DNA of 64,000 bases from Streptomyces sp. NBC_00154 (GCF_026342835.1 NZ_JAPEMI010000001.1:2114501-2178500), one strand, 5' to 3'; positions 34,662 through 43,348 are shown, counted from the stretch's first letter. Notes: a model not told the origin generated them from the letters alone. Numbers and translations: made by a program.

Positions 34662-35303
34662 GTGAGTCCCCAACCGATCCCGACCCGCGTCGTGCTGCTC
34701 GCGGGCCCCTCCGGCTCCGGCAAGTCATCCCTCGCCGCACGCACCGACCTTCCGGTGCTGCGCCTGGACGACTTCTACAAGGAGGGCAACGACCCCACCC
34801 TGCCGCTGGTCCCGGGCAGTTCGGACATCGACTGGGACTCCGCGCAGTCCTGGGACGCCGACGCGGCGGTCGCCGCCATCACGGAGCTGTGCCGCACCGG
34901 ACGTACGAACGTCCCGGTGTACGACATCTCCACCAGCTCCCGGGTCGACCGCGAGGCGCTCCACATCGAGCGCACGCCGCTGTTCGTGGCCGAGGGCATC
35001 TTCGCCGCGGAGATAGTGGAGCGGTGCCAGGACCTGGGTGTCCTGGCGGACGCCCTGTGCCTGCGCGGCCGCCCGACGACGACGTTCCGCCGCCGGCTGC
35101 TGCGGGATCTGCGCGAGGGCCGGAAGTCGGTGCCCTTCCTGCTGCGGCGGGGATGGCGCCTGATGCGGGCGGAACGACGGATCGTGGCGCACCAGACGGC
35201 ACTCGGCGCGTATCCCTGCGGGAAGCAGGAGGCGCTGGGCCGACTGGCCGCGGCAGCGGCCGGCCGCTGCCGCCGGGCCCCGGCGGCACGCGAGCCGGCG
35301 TAG
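34662..35303 (+). CDS. Uridine kinase-like P-loop protein
   Basis: A 213-residue P-loop kinase: Walker A GPSGSGKSS near residue 15, LDDFYKEGNDPTLP (substrate-binding aspartate of the uridine kinase family), DWDSAQSWD and a basic lid (RRRLLRDLREGRKSVPFLLRRG). The fold and the DDFYK motif suggest phosphorylation of uridine or cytidine, in keeping with the surrounding nucleoside genes, although it has no regulon operator. GTG 34662 is preferred; ATG 34593/34596 would add about 23 unconserved residues. The C-terminal Ala/Arg-rich end runs into the dispersed repeat. Confidence 0.8.
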   Translation: MSPQPIPTRVVLLAGPSGSGKSSLAARTDLPVLRLDDFYKEGNDPTLPLVPGSSDIDWDSAQSWDADAAVAAITELCRTGRTNVPVYDISTSSRVDREALHIERTPLFVAEGIFAAEIVERCQDLGVLADALCLRGRPTTTFRRRLLRDLREGRKSVPFLLRRGWRLMRAERRIVAHQTALGAYPCGKQEALGRLAAAAAGRCRRAPAAREPA

Positions 35304-35328
35304 CGGGGGCACCCCGGACCGCTTTGTC

Positions 35329-35352
35329 CTCAATCGCCGGACGGGCTTGATT
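35329..35352. repeat. Copy of the dispersed ATCGCCGGACGGGC repeat
   Basis: CAATCGCCGGACGGGCTTGA at 35331-35350, 25 bases after the uridine kinase-like gene, shares its core with 10437-10449 and 27806-27820. Here only one arm is well preserved. Confidence 0.6.
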
Positions 35353-35364
35353 TGCCGGTCTCGT

Positions 35365-35538
35365 TCACGCGTCCCGCGATCTCAGCACCAGCCCGCCCCC
35401 CAGCAGCGTTGCCACCGCCCAGGCGGCGAGTACCCCCAGCCCCGCCCACGGGCCGATGGGGAGGCCGTCGAGATTGACCGTGGCCTGGATGGCGAGTCCC
35501 GCCGTCATCGGGGCGATCTGCTGCAGGTGGCTGGACAC
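35365..35538 (-). pseudogene. C-terminal remnant of an ABC-2 type permease gene
   Basis: The minus strand from about 35538 to the stop at 35365 reads SSHLQQIAPMTAGLAIQAT, then LPIGPWAGLGVLAAWAVATL and LGGGLVLRSRDA-like residues, the last two helices and the arginine-rich end typical of Streptomyces ABC-2 exporter permeases. Only the final 57 codons remain. Upstream the sequence switches, at about 35539-35545, into a truncated TnpB-like transposase frame. The 5' part of the permease and its ATPase partner are absent from this window, so a deletion accompanied the insertion. Confidence 0.75.
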
Positions 35539-36538
35539 CGCCGCTCAGGGTCAATGTCCCGCCGGTAAGGAGGGTGTTCAGTCCGTAGTCGAAGGCGACT
35601 GCCCGCGTGTGCCCGTCCCGCGGGGTCTTGGGGGCAGCCGACGTGGGGGCGACGTCCAGGCGCAGGCGCCCGTTGCGCAGGCGCAGGGTCGGCATGTGGA
35701 GTGCGGCCGTGACATCGATGGTGGGCGGCAGCCGGAACCGGATCAGAACCGGGTGCCAGTCAGCACGGGTGCGCGGATCGGGCCGCACCGGCAGACGTAC
35801 GGTCAGGACCGCGTAGCGGGCCGGGTCCTCTTCGCAGCGGGCCAAGGTGGTCAGCTGCTTGTCCGCAGCGGACAGCACCACCTGCCACCCGCCGCCCGGC
35901 GCCGCCTCCAGCTCACAGATGTCGGCGGGCAGACACCCATGCTGGGCGCGGAAGGCGGTGATCTGCCGGGTCCGTGCCCGCAGGACCGACGCCGCAATAC
36001 CCTGGCCGTCCGGACACGCCACTCGCAGTACATCCCACTCGGCATCGGTGCGCCTCATCGGGTCCGGACCGGCCGGCCAGGTCGCCAGCACCGCGTCAGT
36101 CATCTGGGTGCGCCACCACGCCGAACGTAGCACCCGCCCGGCCTGCTCCTCGGCAATCCGCCGCACCCGATCCGGCACGTACAGGCCTTCCGGCGCCGTC
36201 GCGTGCCAGCCCAGCGCACGCAGCGCCATCCACGCATTCGACGGCAACCGCACCCCCGACAGATCCTGCCCACGGGCGAGTTGAGTCAGATCGGGGCGAT
36301 TCCAATGCTCGCGGGTTACCTCGGTACACATGGTCTCGACCAGCGCAGTCAGCCAGCCCACCCGCCCTGCCAGCACACCAGCGTTCAACACCTCGCCGGT
36401 GAAGGTGTCCAGTCCACGGAACGCGGACGCCGAGGCGCACGCCACCCGCTCCGTTTCCCCCTCACCCAACGGGACCTTCCGCCGCACTCCTGCACCCCCG
36501 CCCGACCGTCCACGACTGTGTCCGATCATCGGACTCAC
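35539..36538 (-). pseudogene. Truncated TnpB-like (IS200/IS605 OrfB type) transposon protein
   Basis: About 330 codons from ATG 36538 encode the N-terminal part of a large Streptomyces TnpB-like protein. The first RuvC motif is seen in AVAFDYGLNTLLTGGTLTL (catalytic Asp). The homology then stops: the RuvC II glutamate, the zinc finger and the RuvC III aspartate are missing, because the DNA continues into an ABC permease remnant and the frame runs on as Pro/Arg/Gly-rich nonsense to 35330. No TnpA gene accompanies it. It cannot be an active RNA-guided nuclease. Confidence 0.65.
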
Positions 36539-36854
36539 ATACGTAACGCGCCCCGCCCAGAAAGGTCACCCAGCAACCGGAACAGCCCAAAGAGGCCGAA
36601 AGGATTCAGAGCAACACCGAGGAAAACCAGGCCAGTCAATCTACTGCTGGCGACCCTTTCCAGCGATTGAGGACCGGGGTCCGGGGCAGAGCCCGCGAGG
36701 ACGCCCCCGCCCACCCCGCACCCATCCCCTCCCCAGACGCACCGCAGGGCCGGACAGGACCCCCCGGCCCGTCCGACCCTGCTGTGTTCCCCCGTGAACC
36801 CACCGCTTCCCCCGAAGCGGCAGGCCCCGTTTCCCCCGGTTCCCCCCGCTGCCT
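36539..36854. other. Intergenic stretch between the TnpB fragment and sigQ
   Basis: 316 bases without a gene I can support. It begins with a less GC-rich segment (36540-36660) that probably belongs to the transposon scar. This is followed by GATTGAGGACCGGGGTCCGG at 36664-36683, a degenerate relative of the GC hairpin repeats at 23418 and 27790, and by Pro-rich low-complexity sequence up to the sigQ stop. Confidence 0.5.
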
Positions 36855-37601
36855 TCAGGCCACCAACTCGCCGAAGGACTCCTCCTCGTCACGGCCGAAG
36901 CTCAGCACCTCGTCCTCGCGCAGTCGTCGCAACGACCGCCAGATGCTCGACTTCACCGTGCCGACACTGATGCCGAGTATCGACGCGATCTCCGGGTCCG
37001 TGCGCCCCTCGTAGTACCGCAGGACCAGCATCGTGCGCTGGAGTTCCGGCAGCCGCGCCAGCGCCTGCCAGAGCACGGCGCGCAGCTCCGTACCGCGCAT
37101 CGCGTCCGTGTCGCCCGCCGTCTCCGGCAGCTCCTCGGTCGGGTATTCGTTCAGCTTGCGCCGGCGCCAGGCGCTGATGTGCAGATTGGTCATGGTGCGG
37201 CGCAGGTACCCGCCGACCGCCGCCTTGTCGCTGATCCGGTCCCATGCCCGGTACGTCGAGAAGAGGGCGCTCTGCAGCAGGTCCTCGGCCTCGAACCGGT
37301 CACCGGTCAGGTGGTAGGCGGTTGCGTACAGGGAGGCGCGGCGCTCCTGGACGTAGGCCGTGAACGCCGCTTCGGCGTCCGCGGTCTCCGTCAGTGGCTT
37401 CCGCTCCCCCGGGCCCTCCCCGTACACCGCTCCCCCGTCGGCCCCCGCAGATGCGTCGACCACCGTCATGTACGACGTGTGCTGACGTCCGACACCACGA
37501 ACGCACCCCCGCCCTGCGGCACCGGACTTCTCGGTGCTCCTGCCGACGTCGTGGAGACGCGTGACAACTGCGCTTGAGGTGGTGCTGTGCAGTGCGTTCA
37601 T
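36855..37601 (-). CDS. sigQ: ECF sigma factor SigQ
   Basis: A 248-residue SigE-type ECF sigma factor divergent from afsQ1, the arrangement known from S. coelicolor, where SigQ is an AfsQ1 target that restrains antibiotic production. Region 2 is at FTAYVQERRASLYATAYHLT and EDLLQSALFSTYRAWDRI; region 4 is ALARLPELQRTMLVLRYYEG followed by the helix-turn-helix EIASILGISVGTVKSSIWRSL. The first 100 residues are a poorly conserved leader, so the start is uncertain: ATG 37601 has GGGGGGCGCGAG upstream, while ATG 37469 would remove the leader. Confidence 0.88.
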   Translation of the reverse strand: MNALHSTTSSAVVTRLHDVGRSTEKSGAAGRGCVRGVGRQHTSYMTVVDASAGADGGAVYGEGPGERKPLTETADAEAAFTAYVQERRASLYATAYHLTGDRFEAEDLLQSALFSTYRAWDRISDKAAVGGYLRRTMTNLHISAWRRRKLNEYPTEELPETAGDTDAMRGTELRAVLWQALARLPELQRTMLVLRYYEGRTDPEIASILGISVGTVKSSIWRSLRRLREDEVLSFGRDEEESFGELVA

Positions 37602-37684
37602 CTCGCGCCCCCCGTCGGTGGAGTCCGTCCGTTCCATGTGCCACTGAGCTTGCCCGGGCAGTTTCATGGCGCTGTCCGCCGACT

Positions 37685-37700
37685 GTCACAGACCTGTCAC
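37685..37700. promoter_or_regulatory. AfsQ1-type binding site between sigQ and afsQ1
   Basis: GTCAC (37685-37689), six bases, GTCAC (37696-37700): an exact match to the AfsQ1 box GTnAC-n6-GTnAC established in S. coelicolor. It lies in the 181-base divergent region, 84 bases from the sigQ start and 83 from the afsQ1 start, so it can control both. Confidence 0.88.
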
Positions 37701-37782
37701 AGCCCCTCCGACCGGCGTGCCGTCCGAATGAGAGGCCTCCAACGGTCGAACTGAGGCTCTCCCATGGGCCAGAATGACCCCC

Positions 37783-38460
37783 GTGCCTTTCCTGTTGCTG
37801 ATCGAGGACGACGACGCCATCCGCACGGCCCTCGAACTCTCGTTGTCACGCCAGGGCCACCGTGTGGCCACCGCGGCGACGGGAGAGGACGGCCTGAAAC
37901 TGCTGCGCGAGCAGCGGCCGGACCTGATCGTGCTGGATGTGATGCTGCCCGGCATCGACGGTTTCGAGGTGTGCCGGCGCATCCGGCGCACCGACCAGCT
38001 GCCGATCATTCTGCTGACGGCGCGCAGCGACGACATCGACGTCGTGGTCGGACTGGAGTCCGGCGCCGACGACTATGTGGTCAAGCCCGTGCAGGGCCGG
38101 GTGCTCGACGCCCGGATCCGTGCGGTGCTGCGCCGCGGCGAGCGCGAGTCCACCGACTCGGCGACGTTCGGCAATGTGGTCATCGACCGTTCCGCGATGA
38201 CGGTGACCAAGAACGGGGAGGACCTGCAGCTCACGCCGACCGAGCTGCGGCTCCTGCTGGAGCTGAGCCGCAGACCCGGACAGGCCCTGTCGCGGCAGCA
38301 GTTGCTGCGGCTGGTGTGGGAGCACGACTATCTCGGTGACTCCCGGCTCGTCGACGCCTGTGTGCAGCGGCTGCGCGCCAAGGTGGAGGACGTACCGTCC
38401 TCGCCGACCCTGATCCGTACGGTGCGGGGCGTGGGCTACCGGCTGGACTCGCCGCAGTGA
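37783..38460 (+). CDS. afsQ1: Response regulator AfsQ1
   Basis: A 225-residue OmpR/PhoB-type regulator that links nitrogen (glutamate) status to antibiotic production and development in S. coelicolor. Receiver domain: acidic pocket IEDDDA, phosphoacceptor in VLDVMLPG, Thr in LLTARSDD, Lys in VVKPVQG. The C-terminal winged helix ends TLIRTVRGVGYRLD. GTG 37783 gives the length I recall for the S. coelicolor protein; ATG 37774 is three codons upstream and also possible. Its stop overlaps the start of afsQ2 by four bases. Confidence 0.95.
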   Translation: MPFLLLIEDDDAIRTALELSLSRQGHRVATAATGEDGLKLLREQRPDLIVLDVMLPGIDGFEVCRRIRRTDQLPIILLTARSDDIDVVVGLESGADDYVVKPVQGRVLDARIRAVLRRGERESTDSATFGNVVIDRSAMTVTKNGEDLQLTPTELRLLLELSRRPGQALSRQQLLRLVWEHDYLGDSRLVDACVQRLRAKVEDVPSSPTLIRTVRGVGYRLDSPQ

Positions 38461-39995
38461 CCGCTGCTGCCAAGCGCAGCCTGCTCGCCGGTCTTCGCTG
38501 GACCAGTCTGCGGCTGCGGCTCGTCGTCGTGTTCGCGCTGGTGGCGCTGACCGCCGCGGTGTCCGCGTCGGGGATCGCGTACTGGCTCAACCGCGAGGCC
38601 GTGCTGACGCGTACGCAGGACGCGGCGCTCGGGGACTTCCGGCAGGAGATGCAGAACCGGGCGGCGTCGCTGCCGTTGCGCCCCACCAAGGACGATCTGC
38701 AGAACGCCGCCGTGCAGATGGCGAGCAGCAGTCCTGGTTACAGCGTGCTCCTCGTCGACAAGCGCGACGGCGACAAGCCGATCGTGGGCAACTCCAATCT
38801 GGACACGTTCACGCTCGACAACGTGCCGCTCTCGTTGCAGCAGCAGGTCAACAGGAAGCAGCCGGCGGAGGCGGGCAACACGTACCCGTACCACCTGTTC
38901 TGGCAGCGCACCTCGATCCGCGGTACGCCCTACCTGGTGGCCGGCACGAGGATCATCGGTGGTGGTCCGACCGGTTACATGCTGAAGTCGCTCGACCAGG
39001 AGCGGCAGGACCTCAACTCCCTCGCGTGGTCGCTGGGGATCGCCACCGGACTCGCTCTGGTCGGCTCCGCGCTGCTCGCGCAGGCCGCCGCGACGACGGT
39101 GCTGCGGCCGGTGCAGCGGCTCGGTGACGCGGCGCGCAAGCTCGGTGAGGGCAAGCTCGACACCCGGCTCGTGGTGTCCGGCACCGATGAACTCGCCGAT
39201 CTCTCCCGTACGTTCAACAGAGCCGCGAGTTCTCTGGAGAAGAAGGTCGCGGACATGAGCGCGCGGGAGGAGTCCAGCCGCCGGTTCGTCGCCGACATGT
39301 CGCACGAACTGCGCACCCCGCTCACCGCGATCACCGCGGTCGCCGAGGTGCTGGAGGACGAGGCCGACAGCCTTGACCCGATGATCGCGCCCGCCGTGCA
39401 TCTGGTGGTCAGCGAGACCAGGCGGCTGAACGACCTGGTGGAGAACCTGATGGAGGTCACCCGCTTCGACGCGGGTACGGCCCGGCTCGTCCTCGACACG
39501 GTCGATGTCGCCGACCAGGTCACCGCCTGCATCGACGCCCGCGCCTGGCTGGACGCGGTGGATCTGGACGCCGAGCGCGGCATGATGGTCCGCCTCGATC
39601 CGCGCAGGCTCGATGTGATCCTGGCGAATCTGATCGGCAACGCGCTGAAGCACGGCGGATCGCCGGTACGCGTATCGGTACGGACCGACGGCGACGAACT
39701 CGTCATCGAGGTGCGCGACCACGGCCCGGGCATCCCGGAGGACGTCCTGCCGCACGTCTTCGACCGCTTCTACAAGGCCAGTGCCTCCCGGCCGCGTTCG
39801 GAGGGCAGCGGGCTCGGTCTGTCGATCGCCATGGAGAACGCGCACATCCACGGCGGTGACATCACGGCCGCGAATTCGCCGGACGGCGACGGCGCGGTGT
39901 TCGTGCTGCGTCTGCCGCGCGATGCCGAAGAGCTCACCGGCACCGGGCGGCACCACGGAGCCGAAGCCCGGGACGACGAGGGGGACGCGACGTGA
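38457..39995 (+). CDS. afsQ2: Sensor histidine kinase AfsQ2
   Basis: A 512-residue membrane sensor kinase, partner of AfsQ1. First membrane helix at LRLVVVFALVALTAAVSASG (about residues 21-41), an extracytoplasmic sensor region to about 185, second helix (SLGIATGLALVGSALLAQAA), HAMP (RPVQRLGDAARKLGEGKLDT), phosphoacceptor FVADMSHELRTPLTAI, and ATP-binding motifs NLIGNALKHGG, GPGIPEDVLPHVFDRFYKA and GSGLGLSIA. Starts at GTG 38457 overlapping the afsQ1 stop (GTGA), so the two are translationally coupled; it overlaps the lipoprotein gene in the same way. Confidence 0.95.
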   Translation: MTAAAKRSLLAGLRWTSLRLRLVVVFALVALTAAVSASGIAYWLNREAVLTRTQDAALGDFRQEMQNRAASLPLRPTKDDLQNAAVQMASSSPGYSVLLVDKRDGDKPIVGNSNLDTFTLDNVPLSLQQQVNRKQPAEAGNTYPYHLFWQRTSIRGTPYLVAGTRIIGGGPTGYMLKSLDQERQDLNSLAWSLGIATGLALVGSALLAQAAATTVLRPVQRLGDAARKLGEGKLDTRLVVSGTDELADLSRTFNRAASSLEKKVADMSAREESSRRFVADMSHELRTPLTAITAVAEVLEDEADSLDPMIAPAVHLVVSETRRLNDLVENLMEVTRFDAGTARLVLDTVDVADQVTACIDARAWLDAVDLDAERGMMVRLDPRRLDVILANLIGNALKHGGSPVRVSVRTDGDELVIEVRDHGPGIPEDVLPHVFDRFYKASASRPRSEGSGLGLSIAMENAHIHGGDITAANSPDGDGAVFVLRLPRDAEELTGTGRHHGAEARDDEGDAT

Positions 39996-40618
39996 GGCGC
40001 AGCAACCGTGGTAGGCGGCGGGCGCGCCGCACGGCCGGAGCACTGGCCGGCGCCGTCGTCTGCGCCGTGCTGGCCGCCGGGTGCGGCATCAGGACCACGT
40101 CGGTGCCGGTCGACGCCGGGGCCGCGCCGTCCCGGGTGCCGTGCTCGATGTCCGCGGAGGACGTCAGCACACAGGCGATGCAGGGGATCCCGGTGCAGAT
40201 CTATCTGATCTGTGCCTCGCAGCTGGTCACGGTGGACCGCTCGGTGCAGATCCACGAAGCGAAGTCGGACCGGATCCGGGTCGCGCAGGCTCTCCTCGAC
40301 GAGCTTCAGGAGGAACCGGCCGCCGATGAGCGGCAGGCCGGCTTCTCCACCGACGTACCGGCGGCCCTGCAGATCAGCGGGGCCCGCGGAGACGATCCGG
40401 CGGCCGCGCTACGGCTCAGTGAGCAGCCTGAGGACCTGCCGTCGGAGGCTCTGGCACAGATCGTGTGCACGTACGCGGAGAGCGAGTCGCTGGCCTCGGA
40501 CGGCACGGTGGTGCTCGGTGGGCCGGGGAATTATGCGCCGCGCGCCTATCTGTGCACCTCGGAGACGAAGGCCCGGCCGGAGGCCGTGCCGACGCTCGGC
40601 GCGGCCAAGCTGTCCTGA
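39992..40618 (+). CDS. Lipoprotein of the afsQ operon
   Basis: A 208-residue exported lipoprotein: basic start (RRSNRGRRRARR), hydrophobic core and lipobox LAAGC. The mature part has four further cysteines (CSMSA, ICAS, VCTYA, LCTSE) that could form two disulfides. It overlaps afsQ2 by four bases (GTGA), so it is co-expressed and presumably modulates the sensor's extracytoplasmic domain, as accessory lipoproteins do for CseABC (inference). No enzyme motif is visible. Confidence 0.85.
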   Translation: MRRSNRGRRRARRTAGALAGAVVCAVLAAGCGIRTTSVPVDAGAAPSRVPCSMSAEDVSTQAMQGIPVQIYLICASQLVTVDRSVQIHEAKSDRIRVAQALLDELQEEPAADERQAGFSTDVPAALQISGARGDDPAAALRLSEQPEDLPSEALAQIVCTYAESESLASDGTVVLGGPGNYAPRAYLCTSETKARPEAVPTLGAAKLS

Positions 40619-40705
40619 GGTCCGGCCCCCGGGCTGCCGTGTGGTCTTCAGGTCATCCTGGGGCGGGGCGGAACCGATCCTGCCGGTAGCCGCGTCTTGG
40701 GGGGC

Positions 40706-41254
40706 GTGCGTCAAGGTTCGGGCGGCCAAGCCGTCATCCGCTTCCGCGCGGTCGGGGTGTTTCTCCTCCTCGCGCATCTGCTGCTTGTCGGGTGGCTGAC
40801 TCTGCGCCCGCTGGATGTGCCGTGGATGACGGCCGCCAATCTTCGGCCCTTCGCCGGTATAAGGACGGACCTGTCCCTCGGCCCGGTCGAGGCGGCGCAC
40901 CGGATCGGTGAGGGGTTGCTGCTGCTGGCGCCGCTGGGGGTGCTGCTGCCCATGGCCGGGGGACGGCTCCATGTGTCCCCGTGGGCCTCGCTGGCCCGTA
41001 CCGTCGCCGCCGGGTCGCTGATCTCGCTGACGATCGAGCTGGCGCAGACCGGCGTGCCGGGTCAGGTCGTCGATGTCGACTCGCTGCTGCTGAACACCGT
41101 GGGTGTGGGGCTCGCCCATCTGCTGGTCGTGCCGGTGTGCCGGAAGCGGCTGCGCCGCCGCGGCCAGGACCGGGTACGACCGGTTCCCCGACCCAGGGAC
41201 GAGTCGCCTCAGGGGTCGACCCCTACGATTTCCAGGGTCGGCATCGCACCGTAG
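40706..41254 (+). CDS. VanZ-like family membrane protein
   Basis: About 182 residues with four membrane helices: VIRFRAVGVFLLLAHLLLVG, GEGLLLLAPLGVLLPM, AAGSLISLTIELAQTGV and VDVDSLLLNTVGVGLAHLLV. The EL-x-Q and RxxDVDSLLLNTxG motifs are typical of the VanZ-like family, named for a teicoplanin resistance gene of unclear action. The start is uncertain: GTG 40706 is used; TTG 40697 is also in frame. The hydrophilic tail after residue 155 is basic and proline-rich. It sits downstream of the afsQ genes with an 87-base gap. Confidence 0.8.
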   Translation: MRQGSGGQAVIRFRAVGVFLLLAHLLLVGWLTLRPLDVPWMTAANLRPFAGIRTDLSLGPVEAAHRIGEGLLLLAPLGVLLPMAGGRLHVSPWASLARTVAAGSLISLTIELAQTGVPGQVVDVDSLLLNTVGVGLAHLLVVPVCRKRLRRRGQDRVRPVPRPRDESPQGSTPTISRVGIAP

Positions 41255-41347
41255 AGCGACGCTTTGCCCCTGTTCGCCGGGCCACCATGGATACCCGGGG
41301 AGCACGACGGAGCTGCTCCTCAGCAACGGTTCGCGAAGGAGCCCACC

Positions 41348-41554
41348 ATGGCCGCTCTTGCCCGCCCCCGTGACGGACGCATGATCGGCGGAGTGTGCGC
41401 AGCGCTGGCACGGCGCTTCGGCACATCCGCGGGGACCATGCGCGTGATCTTCCTCGTTTCGTGTCTGCTGCCGGGCCCGCAGTTCCTGCTCTATCTGGCG
41501 CTGTGGCTGCTGCTGCCGGTCGAGAAGGCGTCGGCGGCCACCACCGCCTGGTAG
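41348..41554 (+). CDS. PspC domain protein
   Basis: A 68-residue small membrane protein that is little more than a PspC domain: LARPRDGRMIGGVCAALARRFG, then MRVIFLVSCLL and the hydrophobic YLALWLLLPVE. PspC proteins sense or buffer membrane stress; the stand-alone form is common in Streptomyces. ATG 41348 is preceded by AAGGAG. The large hairpin at 41563-41615 follows directly. Confidence 0.9.
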   Translation: MAALARPRDGRMIGGVCAALARRFGTSAGTMRVIFLVSCLLPGPQFLLYLALWLLLPVEKASAATTAW

Positions 41555-41562
41555 TCCCGGGA

Positions 41563-41615
41563 CATACGTGAGTGGGGCGGGCACCCGGTCCGGGTGCCCG
41601 CCCCACTCACGTATG
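41563..41615. terminator. Perfect 26-bp bidirectional stem-loop
   Basis: Arms 41563-41588 and 41590-41615 are exact reverse complements around one central T; the physical loop will open a few central pairs. It lies between the convergent PspC gene (ends 41554) and the secreted-protein gene (ends 41623). Confidence 0.9.
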
Positions 41616-41622
41616 CGCGAGG

Positions 41623-41955
41623 TCAGCCGCCGAGCGGAAGACCATTGGTCGACAGGCCGCTGGTGGTCATGCCACCGGCGGGCAGCCCGCCGAGCAGGCC
41701 CTTGGCCGGGGCGGTGGCGCCGTTGAGGATCTCGGTCTGGCCACTGCCGAGGAGCTTCGTGGCCGTGTCCTGAACCGGCAGGGACTGGGTGGCGGTCCCC
41801 AGCGCGGAGCCGGCGATCGGCAGAGCGGCGGTCGGCAGGGCGGAGGTCGCGGTGTCGAGGGGAAGCGCGGCGGCGGAGGCCGTACCGGCGGCGGCAGCGG
41901 CGAAAGCGGCACCGAGAGCGGCGACACCGAGAGTCCTGGCAGCAGACTGCTTCAT
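41623..41955 (-). CDS. Small secreted protein, unknown function
   Basis: A 110-residue exported protein with a clean signal peptide (MKQSAARTLG, alanine-rich core, TASAA cleavage). The mature part (about 80 residues) is almost uncharged and rich in Leu, Ala, Thr, Gly and Pro, with ALP-type repeats (SALPTAALPIAG) and an end LSTNGLPLGG. AAGGATG precedes ATG 41955. It resembles the protein at 34131 in architecture. No cysteines; not a chaplin or rodlin. Confidence 0.7.
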   Translation of the reverse strand: MKQSAARTLGVAALGAAFAAAAAGTASAAALPLDTATSALPTAALPIAGSALGTATQSLPVQDTATKLLGSGQTEILNGATAPAKGLLGGLPAGGMTTSGLSTNGLPLGG

Positions 41956-42041
41956 GTGAAATTCATCCTTGAGGAAGGGGATGCGAGCGGCTCTGCAAAC
42001 TAGCCAGCGCACTACCCCTACCGCAAACATGACGGACGCAG

Positions 42042-42075
42042 CAAACGGCCGGGATCTGATCTTCCCGGCCGTTTG
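42042..42075. terminator. 13-bp stem-loop after the adenosine deaminase gene
   Basis: CAAACGGCCGGGA (42042-42054) pairs exactly with TCCCGGCCGTTTG (42063-42075), loop 8 bases, 16 bases past the add stop (42091, minus strand). Confidence 0.85.
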
Positions 42076-42090
42076 TCACAGAAGCGTAAT

Positions 42091-43245
42091 TCAGCCCGCG
42101 GAAGCGGAAGATGCGCTGGTCGCAGCGGTCTGCTCGAAGAGCCACTCCGACTTCAGCTCGGCATATCCGGGCTTGATCACGTCATTGATCATCGCCAGAC
42201 GTTCATCGAAAGGAATGAACGCTGATTTCATCGCATTGACTGTGAACCACTGAATGTCGTCGAGCGTGTATCCGAAGGTCTCGGTCAGCCGCTCGAATTC
42301 CTGACTCATGGTCGTACCGCTCATCAGCCGGTTGTCCGTATTCACGGTGGCCCTGAAGTGCAGCCTGCGCAGCAGCCCGATCGGGTGCTCGGCGTACGAG
42401 GCGGCGGCGCCGGTCTGGAGGTTGGAGGTCGGGCACATCTCCAGCGGGATGCGCTTGTCCCGTACGTACGAGGCGAGACGGCCGAGCGTCACACTGCCGT
42501 CCTCGGCGACCTCGATGTCGTCGATGATGCGGACGCCGTGGCCGAGCCGGTCTGCGCCGCACCACTGGAGCGCCTGCCAGATCGACGGCAGGCCGAAGGC
42601 CTCACCCGCGTGGATGGTGAAGTGGTTGTTCTCGCGCTTGAGGTACTCGAAGGCGTCGAGGTGACGGGTGGGTGGGTAGCCCGCCTCGGCACCCGCGATG
42701 TCGAAGCCGACGACGCCCAGATCCCGGTAGCGGTTGGCGAGTTCGGCGATCTCCAGGGCGCGGGCGGCGTGCCGCATCGCGGTGAGAAGGGCGCCCACCC
42801 GGATCCGGTTGCCGTCCAGCCGGGCCCGGCGCTCACCCTCGCGGAAGCCCTCGTTGACCGCTTCGACGACCTCTTCGAGGGTCAGCCCGGCTTCCAGGTG
42901 CTGCTCGGGGGCGTACCGCACCTCCGCGTAGACGACACCATCCGCCGCGAGGTCCTCGGCACACTCCGCGGCCACCCGGACCAGTGCCTCGCGGGTCTGC
43001 ATGACGGCGCAGGTGTGGGCGAACGTCTCCAGGTAGCGCTCCAGCGAGCCGGAGTCGGCCGCCTCGTGGAACCAGATGCCGAGCTTGTCCGCTTCGGTCT
43101 CGGGAAGGGCTTCGTAGCCCGCGTCACGGGCCAGGTCGATGATCGTGCCGGGACGCAGACCGCCGTCGAGGTGGTCGTGGAGCAGCACCTTGGGGGCGCG
43201 CCGGATCTGGTCGGGGCCGGGCACATGGAGGGTCGGGCTCATCAT
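42091..43245 (-). CDS. add: Adenosine deaminase
   Basis: Hydrolyses adenosine and deoxyadenosine to inosine and deoxyinosine, which the purine nucleoside phosphorylase then cleaves. 384-residue TIM-barrel metalloenzyme: zinc ligands in HDHLDGGL, catalytic HAGEAFG with the proton-donor Glu, GHGVRIIDD, and [10 protein letters not shown]; the final metal ligand region reads VNTDNRLMS. The tail (SASSASAG) is short and serine-rich. ATG 43245 (or 43242). A regulon operator lies 16 bases upstream. Confidence 0.95.
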   Translation of the reverse strand: MMSPTLHVPGPDQIRRAPKVLLHDHLDGGLRPGTIIDLARDAGYEALPETEADKLGIWFHEAADSGSLERYLETFAHTCAVMQTREALVRVAAECAEDLAADGVVYAEVRYAPEQHLEAGLTLEEVVEAVNEGFREGERRARLDGNRIRVGALLTAMRHAARALEIAELANRYRDLGVVGFDIAGAEAGYPPTRHLDAFEYLKRENNHFTIHAGEAFGLPSIWQALQWCGADRLGHGVRIIDDIEVAEDGSVTLGRLASYVRDKRIPLEMCPTSNLQTGAAASYAEHPIGLLRRLHFRATVNTDNRLMSGTTMSQEFERLTETFGYTLDDIQWFTVNAMKSAFIPFDERLAMINDVIKPGYAELKSEWLFEQTAATSASSASAG

Positions 43246-43261
43246 CTGGGCACTCTAACGC

Positions 43262-43273
43262 CTACGCGCGTAG
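43262..43273. promoter_or_regulatory. Nucleoside regulon operator CTACGCGCGTAG (add)
   Basis: Exact 12-bp palindrome 16 bases upstream of the adenosine deaminase start (43245, minus strand), in the 103-base divergent region shared with the hydrolase-like gene at 43349. Confidence 0.85.
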
Positions 43274-43348
43274 AGCGCCGCGCGCCGATACGTAACGGTG
43301 ACCGCAAATACGGGTGGAGTACACCTGTCCTTCTGACACTGTTCTGTC

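Noticed and set aside
35539..36538. Active RNA-guided TnpB nuclease system
   Set aside because: Only the first RuvC motif remains; the other catalytic residues and zinc finger are absent and no TnpA or element end was recognised.
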